This document shows, in pieces, positions 20,460-32,230 of a stretch of 64,000 nucleotides of DNA. Source of the stretch: Spiroplasma floricola 23-6 (GTDB taxonomy: Bacteria > Bacillota_I > Bacilli_A > Mycoplasmatales > Mycoplasmataceae); the NCBI RefSeq assembly GCF_002813555.1, contig NZ_CP025057.1:868001-932000 (forward strand), in the 5' to 3' direction. The position numbers were made by a program, and so were the translations under genes. How positions within the stretch are numbered: position 1 is the first letter of the stretch; every line of letters begins with the position of its first letter. The notes below the pieces were generated by a model. The model had not been told where the DNA came from and made no database searches. It saw only the letters and a program-made list of their open reading frames with translations.

Positions 20460-21559
20460 TATTTTTCCTCTTTAATTCAATAATTATGAGACTCAATTAG
20501 TTTAGAACCAATTGTTTCTTTTGAGTGTTTTTTAATAGCAACTTCATATTGATTTTTAAGCAATTTTTTAAAACCAGTCAATAGATCTGCTTTAACAAGT
20601 GCTCTGAGGCTCTCTACACCCTCATATTGTCTTTCAATAGATATTTTATCAGCACAAAATATTATCATGTCCAATAAACTCATGTTTTTAGATGCTACTG
20701 TATGATTAAAAACAGCAGATATTACTTCTTTATCATCTAAAAGCCAATCATTTTTTAAATGATATGCACCTACAAATGAATGTCAAACTGGTTCAGGTTC
20801 TTTTAAAAGTTCTTTATTATTTTTTAATAAACAATCTTTCATTTCTTGGTTAGTTCAGCGTTTTGCAACATCATGAAGTGTTCCTGCCAATAGTGCTTTT
20901 TGCAAATCAATATTATTTAAAACAGCTAATTCTAATGCCATTTGACCAACATTTAAAGAGTGAAAATATCTTTTTTCATCCATTTTACTTTCTAATCTTT
21001 CATATAGATACATTAATTGATTATTAACATAATCATTTATTTCTTTTATTTGTAAATCTAAATTTTCTAAATTTCTTATTTTTGTTGAACTTAAATGATT
21101 GTTTTCAAATTCAAAAGTTTCTAAATTATACTTTTCAACAATGTTTTGATTAAAATTAGTTGTTCTTAAAAAAACTTTAAAATCTATTTCTTTTATAAGG
21201 TCATTAAAATGATCTCATTTTTCAAAATTATCTAATTGATCTGAACCCATTATAAAAGAAAATTTTAAATTGGGATATTTTGCTTTGTAATATTTAACAG
21301 TATCATAAGTAAAACTTGAGTTTTGCTTTGATATTTCATATGTTTCGATTTTTACATAATCTAAATTTTTTGTAGCTATTTTTAACATTTCTAATCTTTG
21401 AACAACACTTGAAGATGAAAGTGTTTTAAAAGGATTAACATATGCAGGAACAACTCAAACCTCATCAAAATTCAAGTTTTGTTTACAACTTTTAATTATA
21501 TTTATATGATCTGTATGAATGGGGTCAAAACTTCCTCCAAACAAAGCAATTTTTTTCAT
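20459..21559 (-). CDS. nadD: Nicotinate-nucleotide adenylyltransferase fused to a YqeK HD hydrolase
   Basis: 366 residues. The first 185 or so form NadD: GGSFDPIHTDHINI with the (H/T)xGH-like nucleotidyltransferase motif (here HTDH), VPAYVNPFK, FIMGSDQLDNFEKW and SSTKIR. They adenylate nicotinate mononucleotide to make NAD precursors. The C-terminal 180 residues form an HD domain of the YqeK type: YFHSLNVGQMA, LHDVAK, WHSFVGAYH and FCADKI, a diadenosine tetraphosphate hydrolase in Bacillus. The fusion of these neighbours is known in Mollicutes. It overlaps mtnN by one base. Confidence 0.9.
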
Positions 21560-21565
21560 TTTCTT

Positions 21566-22423
21566 TTATCCCTTACTAATTAACTCTTTTAAATATTTAC
21601 CTACACCATTATTGTCAATGTGATCAATAATTTTTCAAGCTTGTTTTTTTAAGTTTTCAACAGCATTTCCAACAGCTATTCCAAATGGCAATTCGCTAAC
21701 CATTTCTATATCATTGTTATTATCACCAATTACATGAATGTCTTTCAAAGCAACATTCATAATTTCAGCTCATTTTTTAATACCACTAGCTTTGTTTATT
21801 CCTTTTGGCATTGCATCAACTAATATTCTTGATTGAATTATTGTTGAAGGATGATATAAATTTTTAGACTTCAAATAAACTTTTAATTCTTCTGCTTTTA
21901 CTGTGTCTGTTTTACAATCAAGTGAATACATTAATTTAACTGTTCTGTGTACATCATTTTTAATATCTTCAATTAATTCATTATAATTATTATATAAAAT
22001 AAATTCTGGTTGATCTTCTTCAAGATAATGTCCATAAAGTTTTTTATAAGCTTTAACTCTTTCTGCGCTTTTAAGTGCACATAAAGTTGTTGCAGTATAT
22101 ACAGAAACATCTAAATCATTTTCTAATGAATGTTGCAGTAACTCTATTACTAAATCTTTGTCCATTATATGTTCATAATATACTTCTCAAGTTAAAGGAT
22201 CAGTAATTGCTCCCCCATTTGAACTTACTACAGGAAGAGTTACATTTAATTGTTTAATGTAATGCTTCATATTTTGAAATGCTCTTCCAGTAACAATAAA
22301 GAATTTATTATTTGATTTTTTTTGATAAGCATTTATATCATTAATTGTTTCTTCCAATATTTTAAAGTCACTGTTTTTAACAACAGTTCCATCTAAATCG
22401 CTTCCAATATAAGGTAATTTCAT
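21566..22423 (-). CDS. Cof-type HAD-superfamily phosphatase
   Basis: 285 residues with motif I YIGSDLDGTVVK, motif II FFIVTGRAFQN, a large type II cap, motif III KASGIKKW and motif IV HVIGDNNNDIEM. I chose the ATG at 22423 because GGAGGAT stands 7 bases upstream and motif I then lies at residue 8, where the family expects it; the longer upstream frame has no such site. It probably removes phosphate from small metabolites. It precedes nadD-yqeK by six bases and is likely part of that operon. Confidence 0.87.
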
Positions 22424-22631
22424 AATCTTATATCCTCCAAAAATAATTTTACAATATATTTTAAAAATAACCATAGGTCAATTATTGAAAATCAATATTT
22501 TTTTAATATCACTTACTAATGCTCTGTAAAAAACTAACAAAAAAAATAAAACTGAAAGCAACTCTATATAGCTAAAAATCTATATAATTTATCTTTTTCT
22601 CAAATTCATCTCTAATCAGTTTTTTGAATAA

Positions 22632-22880
22632 TTATATGCTTTTTTTATAATCCTTTAATAAACAAACTTCACAGTAATTTTTAACTCTATTTAATTGAGT
22701 TACTAACATATATTTTGAAACATTTTCACATGTTTCACATTTAGTTTTATCATTATTTTTTAATTGAGCATTTAGTTCTTTAATAGCACATTTTTTACAA
22801 ATTAAAGTAACAACGTTTAATTGACTTATCCTCTTAAAATCAGCATTACTTTTACAATTATTGCAAATAAGTTCTTTCAT
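22632..22880 (-). CDS. Small zinc-ribbon protein
   Basis: 82 residues with four CxxC pairs: CNNC, CKKC, CETC and CEVC. They form two tandem zinc-ribbon units of about 40 residues with the internal repeat ISQLNVVTLIC / VTQLNRVKNYC. Start ATG 22880 has AGAAGTGAT 4 bases upstream; an in-frame ATG three codons earlier is less well placed. Such double ribbons bind zinc and often nucleic acid or act as adaptors. It is preceded by a structured non-coding element (22962-23098) that may control it. Confidence 0.6.
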   Translation of the reverse strand: MKELICNNCKSNADFKRISQLNVVTLICKKCAIKELNAQLKNNDKTKCETCENVSKYMLVTQLNRVKNYCEVCLLKDYKKSI

Positions 22881-22961
22881 TATTATCACTTCTTTTCTAT
22901 TAATGTAATTATATTTAAAAAAATGTTGATTTTTTAATTTTTTTTTGATATATTTAATAAT

Positions 22962-23098
22962 GTCCTTTTGGACGCGACTATGATAGTTAAAAAATCTAAG
23001 CAGATAACATCACTTGTCTGTATTTTCATTTTTTAATTAGTATAATATCCTTTCTTTCGATTTAGGCCACTTATATTATCATAGTCAATAAGTGGCCT
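22962..23098 (-). ncRNA. Candidate structured leader RNA with pseudoknot
   Basis: On the minus strand an 11-bp perfect stem (23098-23088 with 23074-23064) encloses a loop containing GACTATGATA. This pairs perfectly over 10 bases with TATCATAGTC at 22985-22976, about 90 bases downstream. A GTCC-AAAA-GGAC hairpin (22973-22962) follows at once. The region is much richer in G+C than its surroundings. It ends about 80 bases before the start of the zinc-ribbon gene, so it may be that gene's 5' leader. Known riboswitch consensus sequences were not recognised. Orientation is inferred. Confidence 0.45.
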
Positions 23099-23165
23099 TA
23101 TTACTCATTCATATCTTTTTAATTATTAGCAAATCAATTACATATGCGAAAGCATGATTAATAAT

Positions 23166-23202
23166 AAAAAAAATACACTTTTATAAAGTGTATTTTTTTT
23201 AT
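23166..23202 (-). terminator. Rho-independent terminator after the ABC ATPase
   Basis: A long stem AAAAAAATACACTT/AAGTGTATTTTTTT with a 4-5 base loop, 45 bases after the ATPase stop. It can work in both directions. Confidence 0.75.
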
Positions 23203-23246
23203 TAATTTTAACAAAGTATACAAAGCAATTTAATATACTTAATAAT

Positions 23247-24239
23247 TTATTGCTTTTTTTCTTCTTTTTTATCTATTTTTTTAACTTTTACTTTTTTCAT
23301 TACAATAATTTTATCTTCAACTTTAAACTCATATTCTAAAGCTTTGCAAATTGCTTCCATATTAATTGGTAACTTAATAAGATTAGCTAATGGTAAGTTA
23401 TTTTTAATTAAGTATAAAAATAAGTAGTTTAATTGTTTATATCTTTCAACTGCAATAACCAATGAATTTTCTTTATCATCGTATTTAAAAGTTTTAATAC
23501 CATTTTCTTGTAAGAAAGTTTTAAATTTAATTACATCAAATTCTTTTCTAACATATAGTTTATATTTTGAATATACATTTAATTCTGCTGCTGAACCTTC
23601 AAATATCTTTTTACCTTGATCTAAAATAATATAATCATCAATAATATCTGAAATTTCGTCAATATTATGGACTGTAATAATTACTGTTTTGCCTGCTTCT
23701 TTAGCTTCAATTAATAAGTTTTTAATTTTATTTCTTCAATAAGAATCTAAGTTAGCTCCAGGTTCATCCATAATAATTATTTGAGAGTCTTTTATAAAAC
23801 ATAAAATTAAATTTAATCTATTTTTCATTCCTCATGAAAAATCACAAATATTTTTATTTCTAGCAACTCAAAGATCAAAGAATTTAAGTCAATACTCTAT
23901 TTTCTCTTTAATTTCACTCTTAGGTAATCCAATAATTAAACACATAGTTTTTAAAAAATCTTTTGCTTTTATTTTGTAAAGTGCAAAATCAGTTTGACTG
24001 TAAAGGCCAACAAATTTATTTACTTTATAACTAGTCATTTTTTTTCTTGAAACATTTTTTACCAAGATTTTACCTTTAAATTTTCTTGTAGCTCCAATTA
24101 TAGAGTTAATAATAACACTTTTTCCACTACCACTTGAACCAAGAATAGCTGTAATTTTACCAGATTCAATAGTCATATCAATAGGACCAATTTTATTATT
24201 TTTAAATTTTTTTACAAAATTTTTTAAAACTACTTCCAT
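23247..24239 (-). CDS. ABC transporter ATP-binding protein
   Basis: 330 residues. Walker A GSSGSGKSV (about 35-43), Q-loop in GLYSQTDFAL, signature FSWGMKNRL, Walker B IIIMDEPGANLD and switch His in ITVHNIDE. After the 230-residue nucleotide-binding domain comes a 100-residue extension ending in a Lys-rich tail (KKVKVKKIDKKEEKKQ), a length common in exporters of the ABC-2 class. The signature is a weak LSGGQ variant with Trp encoded by TGA. It lies 9 bases downstream of the permease gene; together they form an exporter of unknown cargo, perhaps linked to the two lipoproteins upstream. Confidence 0.85.
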
Positions 24240-24248
24240 ATTTACCCC

Positions 24249-25985
24249 CTATTTTAAATCCAATTTATTAAATCTATGAAATGCTAACATTAAAAATGTT
24301 ATTGTGATAATCAACATTACGATTAAGTAAATTTGAGGATTTACATGCTCGTTATATGCTTTTTCATTAAAAGTACCATTTTCATTTGGTTCAAAAGTAT
24401 AATTACTATAACTTAAAAATAGATTTTCTTGTTGATTAAAATAAATTTTTGATTTTGAATAACTATTAAATCAAAAGTCATCATAACTAAATCCTGATCA
24501 GTTACTATAGTTACTTCAAATTCCATTAAATATATTAAGTGTATTGTAAATATCATAATTTTTTCTAGCTTTTGAATATTGCTTTCAATTATTATCTTGA
24601 TCAAGAGTGTATGTAGTGGCAACTACATATTTGCTTGTGTAATTTATAAAATACTCTTCTAAAATTCTTGCACAAATCATTATTGGAGAAAATAAACTAT
24701 TTCTAATAAAACTATTTTCAGTTGAACTTGCTCCAATTGTAAATCCAGATTCCAGTGAAACATTAGAAGCTATATTATATTTATACATATTTATTAAATA
24801 ATCTTTTTTAAATGGTGCAACAATTGAAGTATTAGTTTGATCAGTTATTTGACTTTTTGCTTCATCTATAAAAATGAAATCATCGTAAAAACTACTAGTA
24901 TTTTCCATAAAATTAGTTATATTTTTTTGAATATCTACAGAGAAATTATAAAGATCTTTAAGTACTTTTGCATTTTCACTTGCAGATTGATTAATTTTAT
25001 ATTTTAATTCTTCTTGAGATATAAAAGTATTTTCTAGTGACACTTTAATTGTTACTAAATTGTTTTTTTGAAACTTTTTCAATTCATCATTTGTTGGTAA
25101 AGTATTTATACGAATATCTTTTGCACTTATTTCTTTAGTATCTGTATTTACAACTCCAATTGCTTTTCAAAAATCATTAATTCTCTTATCTATTGAACTT
25201 GTTTCAACAAATTGTTCACGTGTAAAATGATTATCATCTACAAGAAATTTATTTAAAGCATATGATAAATATGGATATCTAATTTGATAATTTGTTACAT
25301 ACTTTTGTAAATCAAATGATTCATATAAATCAGTTACTTTAATTATTTGAGAAGTACCTCTTGAACTAAAACTTAATGTTGCTTGCTCTTCTTTTGCTGT
25401 AACAAACAATCTTGGAATATTAGATAAGAAAGTTAAAGAAATTAATAATGTACAAATTATTGTTGTTACTTGCAATGAATTAAATAGCAATAATAATAAA
25501 ATAAAAGATAATAAAAATATTGTTGATATAAATGAATAAGTTAAAAATGATAAATTAAGTCTTACAATCAAATCCGAATTATTTGATAATAAAATTCCAA
25601 AACCTGTAATAACTCCCGTTGATATAGCTGTATTTATAAAAACTATTATTATAATTAATAAGTATTGACCCAACAACATTTTTATTCTTGATATTTGATT
25701 TGAAAATACTAGATATAATAGTTTATTTTCTAAAATATTAATTATAAAAAATTGCAAGGATCTTAAAACTATTAGAAAAATAAAAAGTGATATATAAATT
25801 AGTACATAGAAATTAAAAAATATTACTAGTTGTGCACCAGTTGATGAAAAAAAGAATAATGCTGAAAATAGGAATGGTAAAAAAAATAAAAATATATTTA
25901 ATATTAAAAAAGATTTTTCATGAAAAATCATTTTAAAATTAAAAATAAAAACGCTTAAAAAAGATATTTTATTTTTCAACTTCAC
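24249..25985 (-). CDS. ABC-2-like permease with a large extracellular domain
   Basis: 578 residues. GTG start with GGGGGAG 7 bases upstream. The N-terminal 200 residues carry about six helices (FLILNIFLFFLPFLF, then IFLIVLRSLQFFIIN, LLIIIIVFINTAI and others). They are followed by a soluble domain of about 330 residues rich in Asn, Tyr and Ser that must lie outside the cell, and a final helix YLIVMLIITITFLML. This layout, with a big loop before the last helix, is seen in Mollicute exporters of lipoproteins or toxins. Paired with the ATPase that follows 9 bases later. Confidence 0.75.
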
Positions 25986-26219
25986 AATAAAGCTCCCCCT
26001 TTTTAGATTTATTTTTATAAAAATTAATTAAAAAATAAGTCTAATAGCTCTATATATAAAAAAATTATATGTTAATCTTTTTTTTTATTTTTAAAAAAGA
26101 TATTTATTTCATATATATATTATAACAAATATTAATAAAGTTCAATATCTTTTAAAATGTTATAGCAAGTTTTATTATAAAAAAATAAAAAAATCTTATA
26201 TATTTAATAAAATTAGATT

Positions 26220-28094
26220 TTATTTATTTCCTACTATAATTTTTGATACTTTATTATTTAGATTAGCATTATTACCACTTAAATTAATTCACATTTCTAT
26301 GAAGTTAAAGTTAATGTAGAATCCATACATAGCTTCATCTGATCCTTTTCCATTACCAGCTTTAACTGCTTTAATTCCATCAGTTGTTAAACTATATTGC
26401 ATATAATCTTGTGATAATTGTCATAAACCTTGGAAATATGATGCTATTCCAAAGTTAAATGACATTTGTGATCCTTCATTCATTAATTTATTTCTATAAA
26501 TTAATTGATCACTATTTTTTAAAGATAAAGAACTATTCATATTTGCTGTACTTCATATTCCAGTGTCTTGAACTGGTGTTTGTCCAGAGATAGTTCTTCA
26601 TATACTTTGTTCTATTGTATTATCTTTAGTAAGTCCTGTAAATGATACATATGTAGAATCCGTTGTTGGTTTTTTTACATTATATACATTTTGGAAAGAT
26701 TTAATACCTTTAATTGCATTAAAATATAAAGCTCCCAATACTGCACTACTTTCATTATTAGCAATTTCAGAATTTTTAATTGAGTTGTCAATTGCAACTG
26801 AATATGAAATTTTTAAAGCATTAAATGGTAAGTAAAAATTAGAGTTAATTTTCATTTGTAAACCTTCAACATCAAGAGATCCATACATTATTGAAGTAGT
26901 ATCATCATATTTTCCTTGATAATTTTCATTTTTCTTAAAAGATTTATAAGAAAGTGTTTGAAATGACTCTACTCGACTTTTTCAAGTATCACTTCCAGTA
27001 GTTAAATCAAATATGAATTTATTTACTCTTTGATTTCCATAATTTTTGAAAGTTTTATCAGTATCTTCAATTGTGCTTTCTGCAAATATTGCATTTTGAA
27101 TTGTTGTACTTTTATCTTGTCCATAAACATGTATATAACCATTAGATGATTGAAGATATCCAGTACCATAAATATTAAGTTTATTTGGTGTACCTACTTT
27201 TAATGAAGGTTTGTCATCAATAAAAGTAAAATCATAATCTGTTAAATCATAACTAGTTTTAATAAATGAATTTACATAACTTGAAAATTCGCTTGTTTGA
27301 TAAAGATTTTTCATAGCTTCTTGTCTTGAAGAATCGCTGTAGAATGTATCTAATACTTCATAACCCTTTTCTTTAGATATTCCTAGAGCCTGTCTATCAA
27401 TTCATGAGTATTTATTATCGTCATTAAAAAATTTACTTGAAAAAGTTTTTTCAATTTCTTTAATTTTTAAACTTAATGCTCCATCATTTGAGAAAGTTAT
27501 AAATAAAGGAATTTTAATTTCATAAGTATTTTTTACACCTTGTTGATCTTTATAAGCTGCTTTTATTATTAAATCAAACTTACTTGAAGATAGAAGATAA
27601 TCTTCTGTAACATTTCCTGATACATCCTTACTTGTATATTCAATTACAACATTGTCTGTATATATTGAATCTACAACTTTATTGTTTAATAAAATAGCAT
27701 TGTATTTATCACTTTTTGAAGCAATTAATTGTAATTCATTAGATAAATCATTTAAACTTAAGAAACTGAAAACATCTGCTTGAAAGTTATTTTTGACTTC
27801 TGTAGTCATTACTTCACCTTTATCATTTTCAATATCCTTATTATTTCCATATTTTTTTACATTTTCAATGTTAAAGAAAGAATTTGATCCTGTTTCTTTA
27901 GCTTCTTTAACCAAATTAGCTCTTCTTGCATTAATTCATGAAGTTGATGTTGTATCTACTTCCTCTTTATATTCTTTTATAAGTTGTTCAATTTGTTCAT
28001 TAGTCATAGGATCTTTAGTTCCACATGAAACAGCATAAGCTGTTGTATTTGCTATAAGACCAAAAGCTCCTAGAAAACTCAATAGTTTTTTCAT
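26220..28094 (-). CDS. Lipoprotein, Spiroplasma type
   Basis: 624 residues starting MKKLLSFLGAFGLIANTTAY with lipobox AVSC (Cys at about 24) followed by GTKDPMTNEQ. The mature protein is rich in Ser, Asn, Thr and aromatic residues and shows no enzyme motif. Segments such as FDLIIKAAYKD and YEIKIPLFITF suggest beta structure, as in surface lipoproteins of this group. GGAGGG ribosome-binding site and a TATAAT upstream. It probably sits on the outer face of the membrane. Together with the 28142 lipoprotein and the ABC exporter it forms a surface-protein cluster. Confidence 0.8.
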
Positions 28095-28114
28095 TATTTT
28101 ACCCTCCATAGTAT

Positions 28115-28120
28115 ATTATA
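28115..28120 (-). promoter_or_regulatory. Possible -10 box of the 26220-28094 lipoprotein
   Basis: A perfect TATAAT on the minus strand 20-odd bases before the ATG, within AGTGTATAATATAC. The -35 region is weak, so support is limited. Confidence 0.35.
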
Positions 28121-28141
28121 CACTAAAAAGTGACTGAAAAT

Positions 28142-30439
28142 CTATTTTTGTGATTTTAAGGATGAATTATAATCTGGGTTATTTTTATTTTGAGAAACAT
28201 GTTTCTTTCAATAATTCATTAATAATTCTTTTCATTTATCTTCTACTGCTATTTTATATTCAAATTGACCATAAGATCTTTCTTTATCTTTTCATCAAGT
28301 ATTAATATCATCTATTTTTTGATCTTTTGCAACTCCAAAAGTATTAACAGTTCCTGCAAAAATATATTGTTTTTGAGAGAAATCTCATAAAACTTGAATT
28401 TCGTTATTAAAAATATTTTCTCTAACAACTGATTCAGATGATTCTTTGTAATCATTAGTTATTAAATTTATTTTTTTACTTTCAAGTAATTCATAAAATG
28501 CAATATCGTCATCTGCTTTTGCTCAATCAGTATTCGAGTTAAGACCTTTATTTGAAAAGTCCAAACTTACGTTTCGATTGTGAATTTCAAGTTTATCATT
28601 TTGATCTTTTCCAAATATTTCATATATTTTTTCATTTGAGTATTTATTAATTAAAGCTAATAAATGATAAATTCTTCAAGAATCAGCAACTGGTTCATTT
28701 TTATTTGCAAAATTAGTAGTTGAATTTAAAGCAATAGCTTCTTTTAATTTATCTAGCATAATTTTTTCTAATTCATCTTCAGTTGCATTAACTTTTGAGT
28801 CTTTTAAACCCAATACATCTAACTCTATTGATGAGCTTGCTTGATATTTGCTTAAAACATTATAAGTTTTTTGAGAATAAGCTCTATCAAGTAATCTTTG
28901 ACTTAAAAAAACATTTCTAAATCCTTTGTCAGCAATGTATTCATCTTCATTTTTTTTATCATCAGGAGAGTATCATTGTTTTCCATTTCCAGTTATTGGA
29001 GTTGTTTTAGATCAATAAAAAACTTTAAATTTATATGAAGAATCATAACCAAAATCTAAATAATGTGTTTGATTAGCTAAAGCTATATTATCTTGATTCT
29101 TATTTTTAAATAAATTAGCATTTAATCATTCTACAGAAAAATTAAATTGTCCTGATTCTGGGTCATCATTATTTCTTGAATCATCAATAATGTTTCTAAA
29201 AACTGATATAAAATTATCTTTATTTACTGATATAAATTCATTATTATCTTTTTTTATTTTATCTATCATATTTGTAAATTGATTTAATAATTGTGTATTT
29301 ATTGATGGATTATTAGCTAGCACATTTTTAATATTTGTTTCTAATTTTGTTATCATAGATTGAACAATTATATCAGCTTCTTTTAATTGTTCTTCTATAA
29401 AAAGTGGTTTTCCATCATTGTCTACAAGATTTCTTCTATCAATTGAATTTTTAAGTAAAATAGCATAAATTTGATTTTTAACAATAGTATCTACTTGATC
29501 AGTACTCATTCCTTCACTTAAAAAGATAGGTTTCTGTAATAAATACTCATTTAAAGCTTTTTCAATCTCATCTTGAGAATTTTGTAAAACCATATTTGTA
29601 AAATCCAAGTTAACTATAGTATTATTGATAAAATCAGTTGCACTTGGTGAGTAATTGAAAAAGCCTGTAGGTACTTTTGAAGATTGAGTTGAAAGAATAT
29701 TTTCCAGTTTGAATAAGCTTGAAGAGTTTGCATATCCTCGATAAATCATACCTTTGTTTGGATTTTTTTCGTCTAAAAATGCATCTTGTGAATTTAGAGT
29801 ATTAGATGAATTATCATTTCGATGAGTTGCTTCTTTATTTGATTTATCTTCTTGTACTTCTCCATCTTTATTTGCAGATAACTTTCTATTTATATTAACT
29901 CTAGCATAAGTTGGTTGATCTACACCATTTCATCCTAATAAATCTTCATTTAAAAAAGTAACTGATAAAGATCAGTCTTTGTCTTTTTCACTCATTCAAC
30001 CACTAACATTATTATAAAATGCTAAAGATGTATTTTTATCTTTAACTAAATCTTTTATTGCTCACTGTGACTGTCATGAAAGTTTATTTGAAATTCACCC
30101 ATATCCTGGAACTTTTGTAGAAATTTCATTTAAAAATTGATTAGACATTATATAAACACCTAAACTTTTTTTAAGTACTGCTCCATTTGGGTTTTGATTA
30201 ATTAATTCCTTCAATCCTAATGCTTCTACTACTTTATCAATGTCTGCATCAGTCATTAAAGAATTGATCTGAACACCATTTTTAACAAGTTGATCTTCTG
30301 TTAAATTATAAATTGATACTATTTTTTCTTCATCTGTATAATTAAGAGACATGTCAAGACCACCATTACAAGCAATAACAGTTGATGAAGAAACTACAGT
30401 TAAACTAATTACACCTAAAAATGAACATAATTTTTTCAT
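28142..30439 (-). CDS. Large lipoprotein
   Basis: 765 residues starting MKKLCSFLGVISLTVVSSST with lipobox VIAC at about residue 24. The mature part is Asn/Asp/Lys-rich with several Trp residues encoded by TGA. A central acidic linker (SANKDGEVQEDKSNKEATHR) is followed by a long helical segment (about 290-420). No catalytic motif is seen. Its stop is 48 bases upstream of the next lipoprotein gene, so the two may be co-transcribed. Surface exposure is likely; adhesion or solute binding is possible, but nothing in the sequence decides it. Confidence 0.8.
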
Positions 30440-30482
30440 ATCTTAACATTCCTTTCAAATTTATCTTATTATACTATTCTTT

Positions 30483-31211
30483 TTAATTATTTTTCTTTTT
30501 ACTTTTTTTACTATCAAGTTTCTCAAGTTTTAATTTACGCTTTTTGTCTTTTTGTAAAAGTCTTCATTGATTAAATACCTCAATAAGTTTTTGAATTTGT
30601 CTTCCCAATCAACAAAGTGCCAATCAAAGAGTTCAAAATAAGATAATTGCTGTAAAAACACAACCTATTGCATAGTATACAATTCCACTTACTCCTGCAA
30701 TTCTTTCTGCTATATTATCACTAAATGCTCCTGGAACTGCTATGTATGCTTGATGAGGAAGTATTCCTCCCCCATTAATATAAGTTAAAAGTCCTGGAAT
30801 TATAAAAAATATAACAGCTATTCCTGAAAAGTGAATGAAAGTTGTTCAATATAAATATTTATCTTTTGGTACATTAATAAATTTATCGCTCAATTTTTCC
30901 TGAATCAATCAATTTGCAAATGTAAAATACAATATTGGAATAATTGGAATAATTGGAAGACATCCAATAACTGTTGCTGCAAATATAAAACCTTGAGCAG
31001 ATTTTGGTTCTACTATTGATTCTCCAAATAAAAAATATAGTCCTTTAATTCAATAGTAAAATCCACCATTTTTATGTGGTACTGCATAAGAAAGACTTAG
31101 CATAATTATTTGAAAAATAAATAGACATGCTATTATAAATACCATTCAAAAAATTTTGTACAATCTTTTATATGGTTTTAATTTTATTAAAAAATTACTA
31201 AACTTTTTCAT
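30483..31211 (-). CDS. Multi-pass membrane protein
   Basis: 242 residues with four hydrophobic segments (about 21-43, 60-85 with GFIFAATVIGCLPI, 115-135 IAVIFFIIPGLL, 170-200 IVYCIGCVFTAIILFW) and a Lys-rich C-terminal tail (KLKLEKLDSKKSKKKNN). Start ATG 31211 is chosen over 31223 because GGAG stands 6 bases upstream of it. Family not recognised. It ends 44 bases upstream of the lipoprotein gene, and on its other side ispH is divergent. Confidence 0.65.
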
Positions 31212-31330
31212 ATTTTGCTCCATAGTAATATTTTAAATGAAAATATGATTTATAAATTAGAAAAAAACAAAAAAAATATAGTATTTTTTTACTAATTTTA
31301 AATAGTAAAATAAATAAGATGAGGTGTTTT

Positions 31331-32215
31331 ATGAATGTTTTAAAAGTAACTCCAAGAGGTTTTTGTCTTGGAGTAGTCAAATCAATAAAAATGGCAAAAG
31401 ATGCAATTAAAATGTATCCTCATAAAAAAATTTATATGATAGGTCTTTTAGTTCATAACAAAATAATAGTAAAAGAATTAGAAGAACTTGGAATAATTGC
31501 TATAGATGATTGAAAGAAATCACGTTTAGAAATAATAAAAACAATTCCTAAAGGAAGCGTTGTTATTTTTTCAGCTCATGGAACAGATCCTAAAGTTGTT
31601 CAGTTAGCTCACGAATTAGAATTAATAGTTGTGGATACAAAATGTGAATGAGTTTTAGAAACAGAAGAAATCATTCAAAAGTATTTAAGTTTACACTATG
31701 ATGTTATTTTTATAGGAAAGCACGATCACCCAGAAACAATCGCTTTAACAAGTTTGGACAAGAAAAGAATTCATTTAGTTACTAATTTAAAAGAAGTTGA
31801 AGATCTAAATATTGTAAATACAGATATTTTTATAACAAATCAAACAACTCTTTCAATAATCGATACTGAGTTAATATATAAAAAAGTAAAAGAAAAGTAT
31901 CCTAATGTTGTTTATAAAAATGATATATGTGAAGCAACTCTTGTAAGACAACAAGCAGTATTAGATTTAAATCCTAAAGAAGTAGATTTATTATATGTAG
32001 TTGGTGATGAAAGAAGTAACAATACTTTAAAATTAGTTGAATTAGCTCAAAATAAAGGGATTAGATCTATTAGAATAAATAGAAAAGAAGAAATAAATTT
32101 ACAGGACTTAAAGAATGTAAATACAGTAGCTGTTACTGCTGGTGCATCAACTTCAAGTATTATTCAAAATCAATTTATTAAATATTTAGAGGAATTAAAA
32201 AATGAAACTAATTAA
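31331..32215 (+). CDS. ispH: 4-hydroxy-3-methylbut-2-enyl diphosphate reductase
   Basis: 294 residues. The last enzyme of the MEP pathway makes IPP and DMAPP with a [4Fe-4S] cluster. The three cluster cysteines are seen in PRGFCLGV (Cys near 12), DTKCEWV and DICEATLVRQ. Active-site residues occur in LVHNK, FSAHG, KHDHPETIA (His and Glu), NQTTLS and SNNTLKL. In most IspH proteins Pro follows the second cysteine (CPxV); here it is Glu-Trp. ATG 31331 follows GATGAGGTG. It is the only plus-strand housekeeping gene in the central region and ends in a palindrome shared with the next gene. Confidence 0.92.
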
Positions 32216-32230
32216 TTAGTTTCATTTTTT
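32197..32230. terminator. 34-bp perfect palindrome: bidirectional terminator overlapping two gene ends
   Basis: Bases 32197-32213 are the exact reverse complement of 32214-32230, with A6 at one end and T6 at the other, so each strand has a stem and a T run. The palindrome contains the last four codons and stop of both ispH (plus) and the convergent membrane-protein gene (minus); both proteins therefore end in Asn-Glu-Thr-Asn. Confidence 0.85.

Noticed and set aside
22934-23029. 31-codon minus-strand frame (MKIQTSDVICLDFL and on)
   Set aside because: It uses codons rare in this genome (GTC, GCG, TCC, AGG), has a poorly spaced ribosome-binding site, and lies inside the pseudoknot-forming element, which explains its base composition better.
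31198-31380. 60-codon minus-strand frame upstream of the 30483-31211 gene
   Set aside because: It overlaps the ispH start and the low-complexity intergenic region, and has no protein-like composition.
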